A stretch of 6,425 nt of DNA, taken from assembly GCA_028290805.1 (NCBI GenBank), contig JAQGJA010000062.1, positions 1-6,425 on the forward strand, in the 5' to 3' direction. This document shows, piece by piece, positions 5,931-6,425 of the stretch. Below the pieces are notes generated by a model. That model was not told where the DNA came from, did not search any database, and saw only the letters and a list, made by a program, of their open reading frames with translations. Each line of letters starts with the position of its first letter. Position 1 is the first letter of the stretch. This stretch comes from Alphaproteobacteria bacterium (GTDB lineage Bacteria; Pseudomonadota; Alphaproteobacteria; Micavibrionales; SZUA-601). A program made the position numbers and the translations under genes.

Positions 5931-6425
5931 ATGTCCCGTATTCTCGTCCTCCTCTGCTTCGTTTTTCTTTCTTTTCCGGCCTCGGCCTCGCTCTCGAGTG
6001 AGGTGCAGAGCTGGATCGCCTTGCGCGATCCGGTCCAGCGTTACACGTTTTCGACCTACAGCAATTTCCTGAACGCCCACAAGGACTGGCCCTCCAGCGA
6101 CCTGATCGCCCTGCGGGCCGAGGAAGCCTTGCTCAAGCCCGGTACGGCCAATGGCCCGATGCTGATTTCCTGGTTCAAGAATCACAAGCCCCAGACCGAT
6201 GCCGGGCGTTTGCGTTACGTCCAGGCTTTGGCCGCGCAAGGGGATTCCGTCACCGCCTCGGTTATCCTGGTCGAATACTGGCAGGACGGGTATTTTGGCG
6301 ATGCACTGCAATCGGCGGTGATTCTGAATTTCGGCAACTGGCTGAAAGCGCCGCATCATGAAGCGCGCCTGTCGACCCGGCTGTGGCAGGGGAAACTGGA
6401 CCGGGCGCAAAAAACCCTGGCCTAT
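5931..6425 (+). CDS. slt: Soluble lytic murein transglycosylase, N-terminal part (runs off the window)
   Basis: Only the first 165 residues are present; the reading frame is open to the window end. Enzymes of this family cut the MurNAc-GlcNAc bond of peptidoglycan without water, forming 1,6-anhydro-MurNAc, and work in the periplasm. Residues 1-19 are a signal peptide with R3, a hydrophobic core and an A17-S-A19 cleavage site. The rest is the start of the helical superhelix (U-shaped) domain: F40-x-x-Y43-x-x-F46-L with H50-K-D-W-P54, the A63-E-E-A-L67 helix, G92-R-L-R-Y96, and F134-G-x-W-L followed by H143-E-A-R-L147. This order is characteristic of alphaproteobacterial Slt-type proteins. The catalytic SLT domain with its glutamate would lie beyond 6425 and cannot be checked. 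I chose the ATG at 5931 because it opens the signal peptide; the nearby ATG at 5926 is in another frame. No good ribosome binding site precedes it. Confidence 0.85.
   Translation, partial: MSRILVLLCFVFLSFPASASLSSEVQSWIALRDPVQRYTFSTYSNFLNAHKDWPSSDLIALRAEEALLKPGTANGPMLISWFKNHKPQTDAGRLRYVQALAAQGDSVTASVILVEYWQDGYFGDALQSAVILNFGNWLKAPHHEARLSTRLWQGKLDRAQKTLAY

Noticed and set aside
5808..6410. 200-residue open frame on the minus strand opposite slt
   Set aside because: Most of it is antisense to the transglycosylase, and its C-terminal part is the translated repeat arm (TTEAQR type), a known source of spurious proteins.

Overview
The window looks like a chromosomal stretch of an alphaproteobacterium of moderate GC, to judge from the style of its SmpB and of the soluble lytic transglycosylase N-terminus at the right edge. 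This assignment is an inference from family resemblance read by eye; no ribosomal RNA or other taxonomic marker is present. The right half (smpB, slt) is ordinary core-genome material. The left two thirds hold lineage-specific exported proteins that I could not match to a named family.

Layout. Positions 1-95 carry a promoter-like region with a perfect TATAAT box and a G-rich ribosome binding site. Positions 96-3971 (+) encode a 1291-residue lipoprotein whose von Willebrand factor A (VWA) domain is broken by two large insertions. The second insertion contains three copies of a H-x-[GS]-D-E-x-G motif. A 22-bp perfect inverted repeat at 3989-4038 ends this gene and also the convergent gene 4043-4666 (-), a small lipoprotein with a Pro/Thr linker. 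Positions 4667-4848 contain a probable minus-strand promoter and a hairpin. A small ORF of 67 residues at 4849-5052 (-) has its own promoter-like sequence and ribosome binding site. smpB lies at 5163-5639 (-). The 291-bp gap 5640-5930 holds an inverted-repeat element (5720-5862) of the 'ccacagaggcacagagg' type. A secreted lytic murein transglycosylase begins at 5931 (+) and runs off the window.

How the parts work together. smpB acts in trans-translation (ribosome rescue) and slt in peptidoglycan turnover; they are divergent neighbours and need not be linked in function. The two lipoproteins converge on one shared terminator and are therefore separately transcribed. Both probably sit in an envelope membrane, facing the periplasm or the surface, but nothing shows that they interact. 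The most unusual object is the large cysteine-rich lipoprotein with the split VWA domain and the cysteine-free repeat insertion. I see no defence system, CRISPR array, transposase, tRNA or rRNA.
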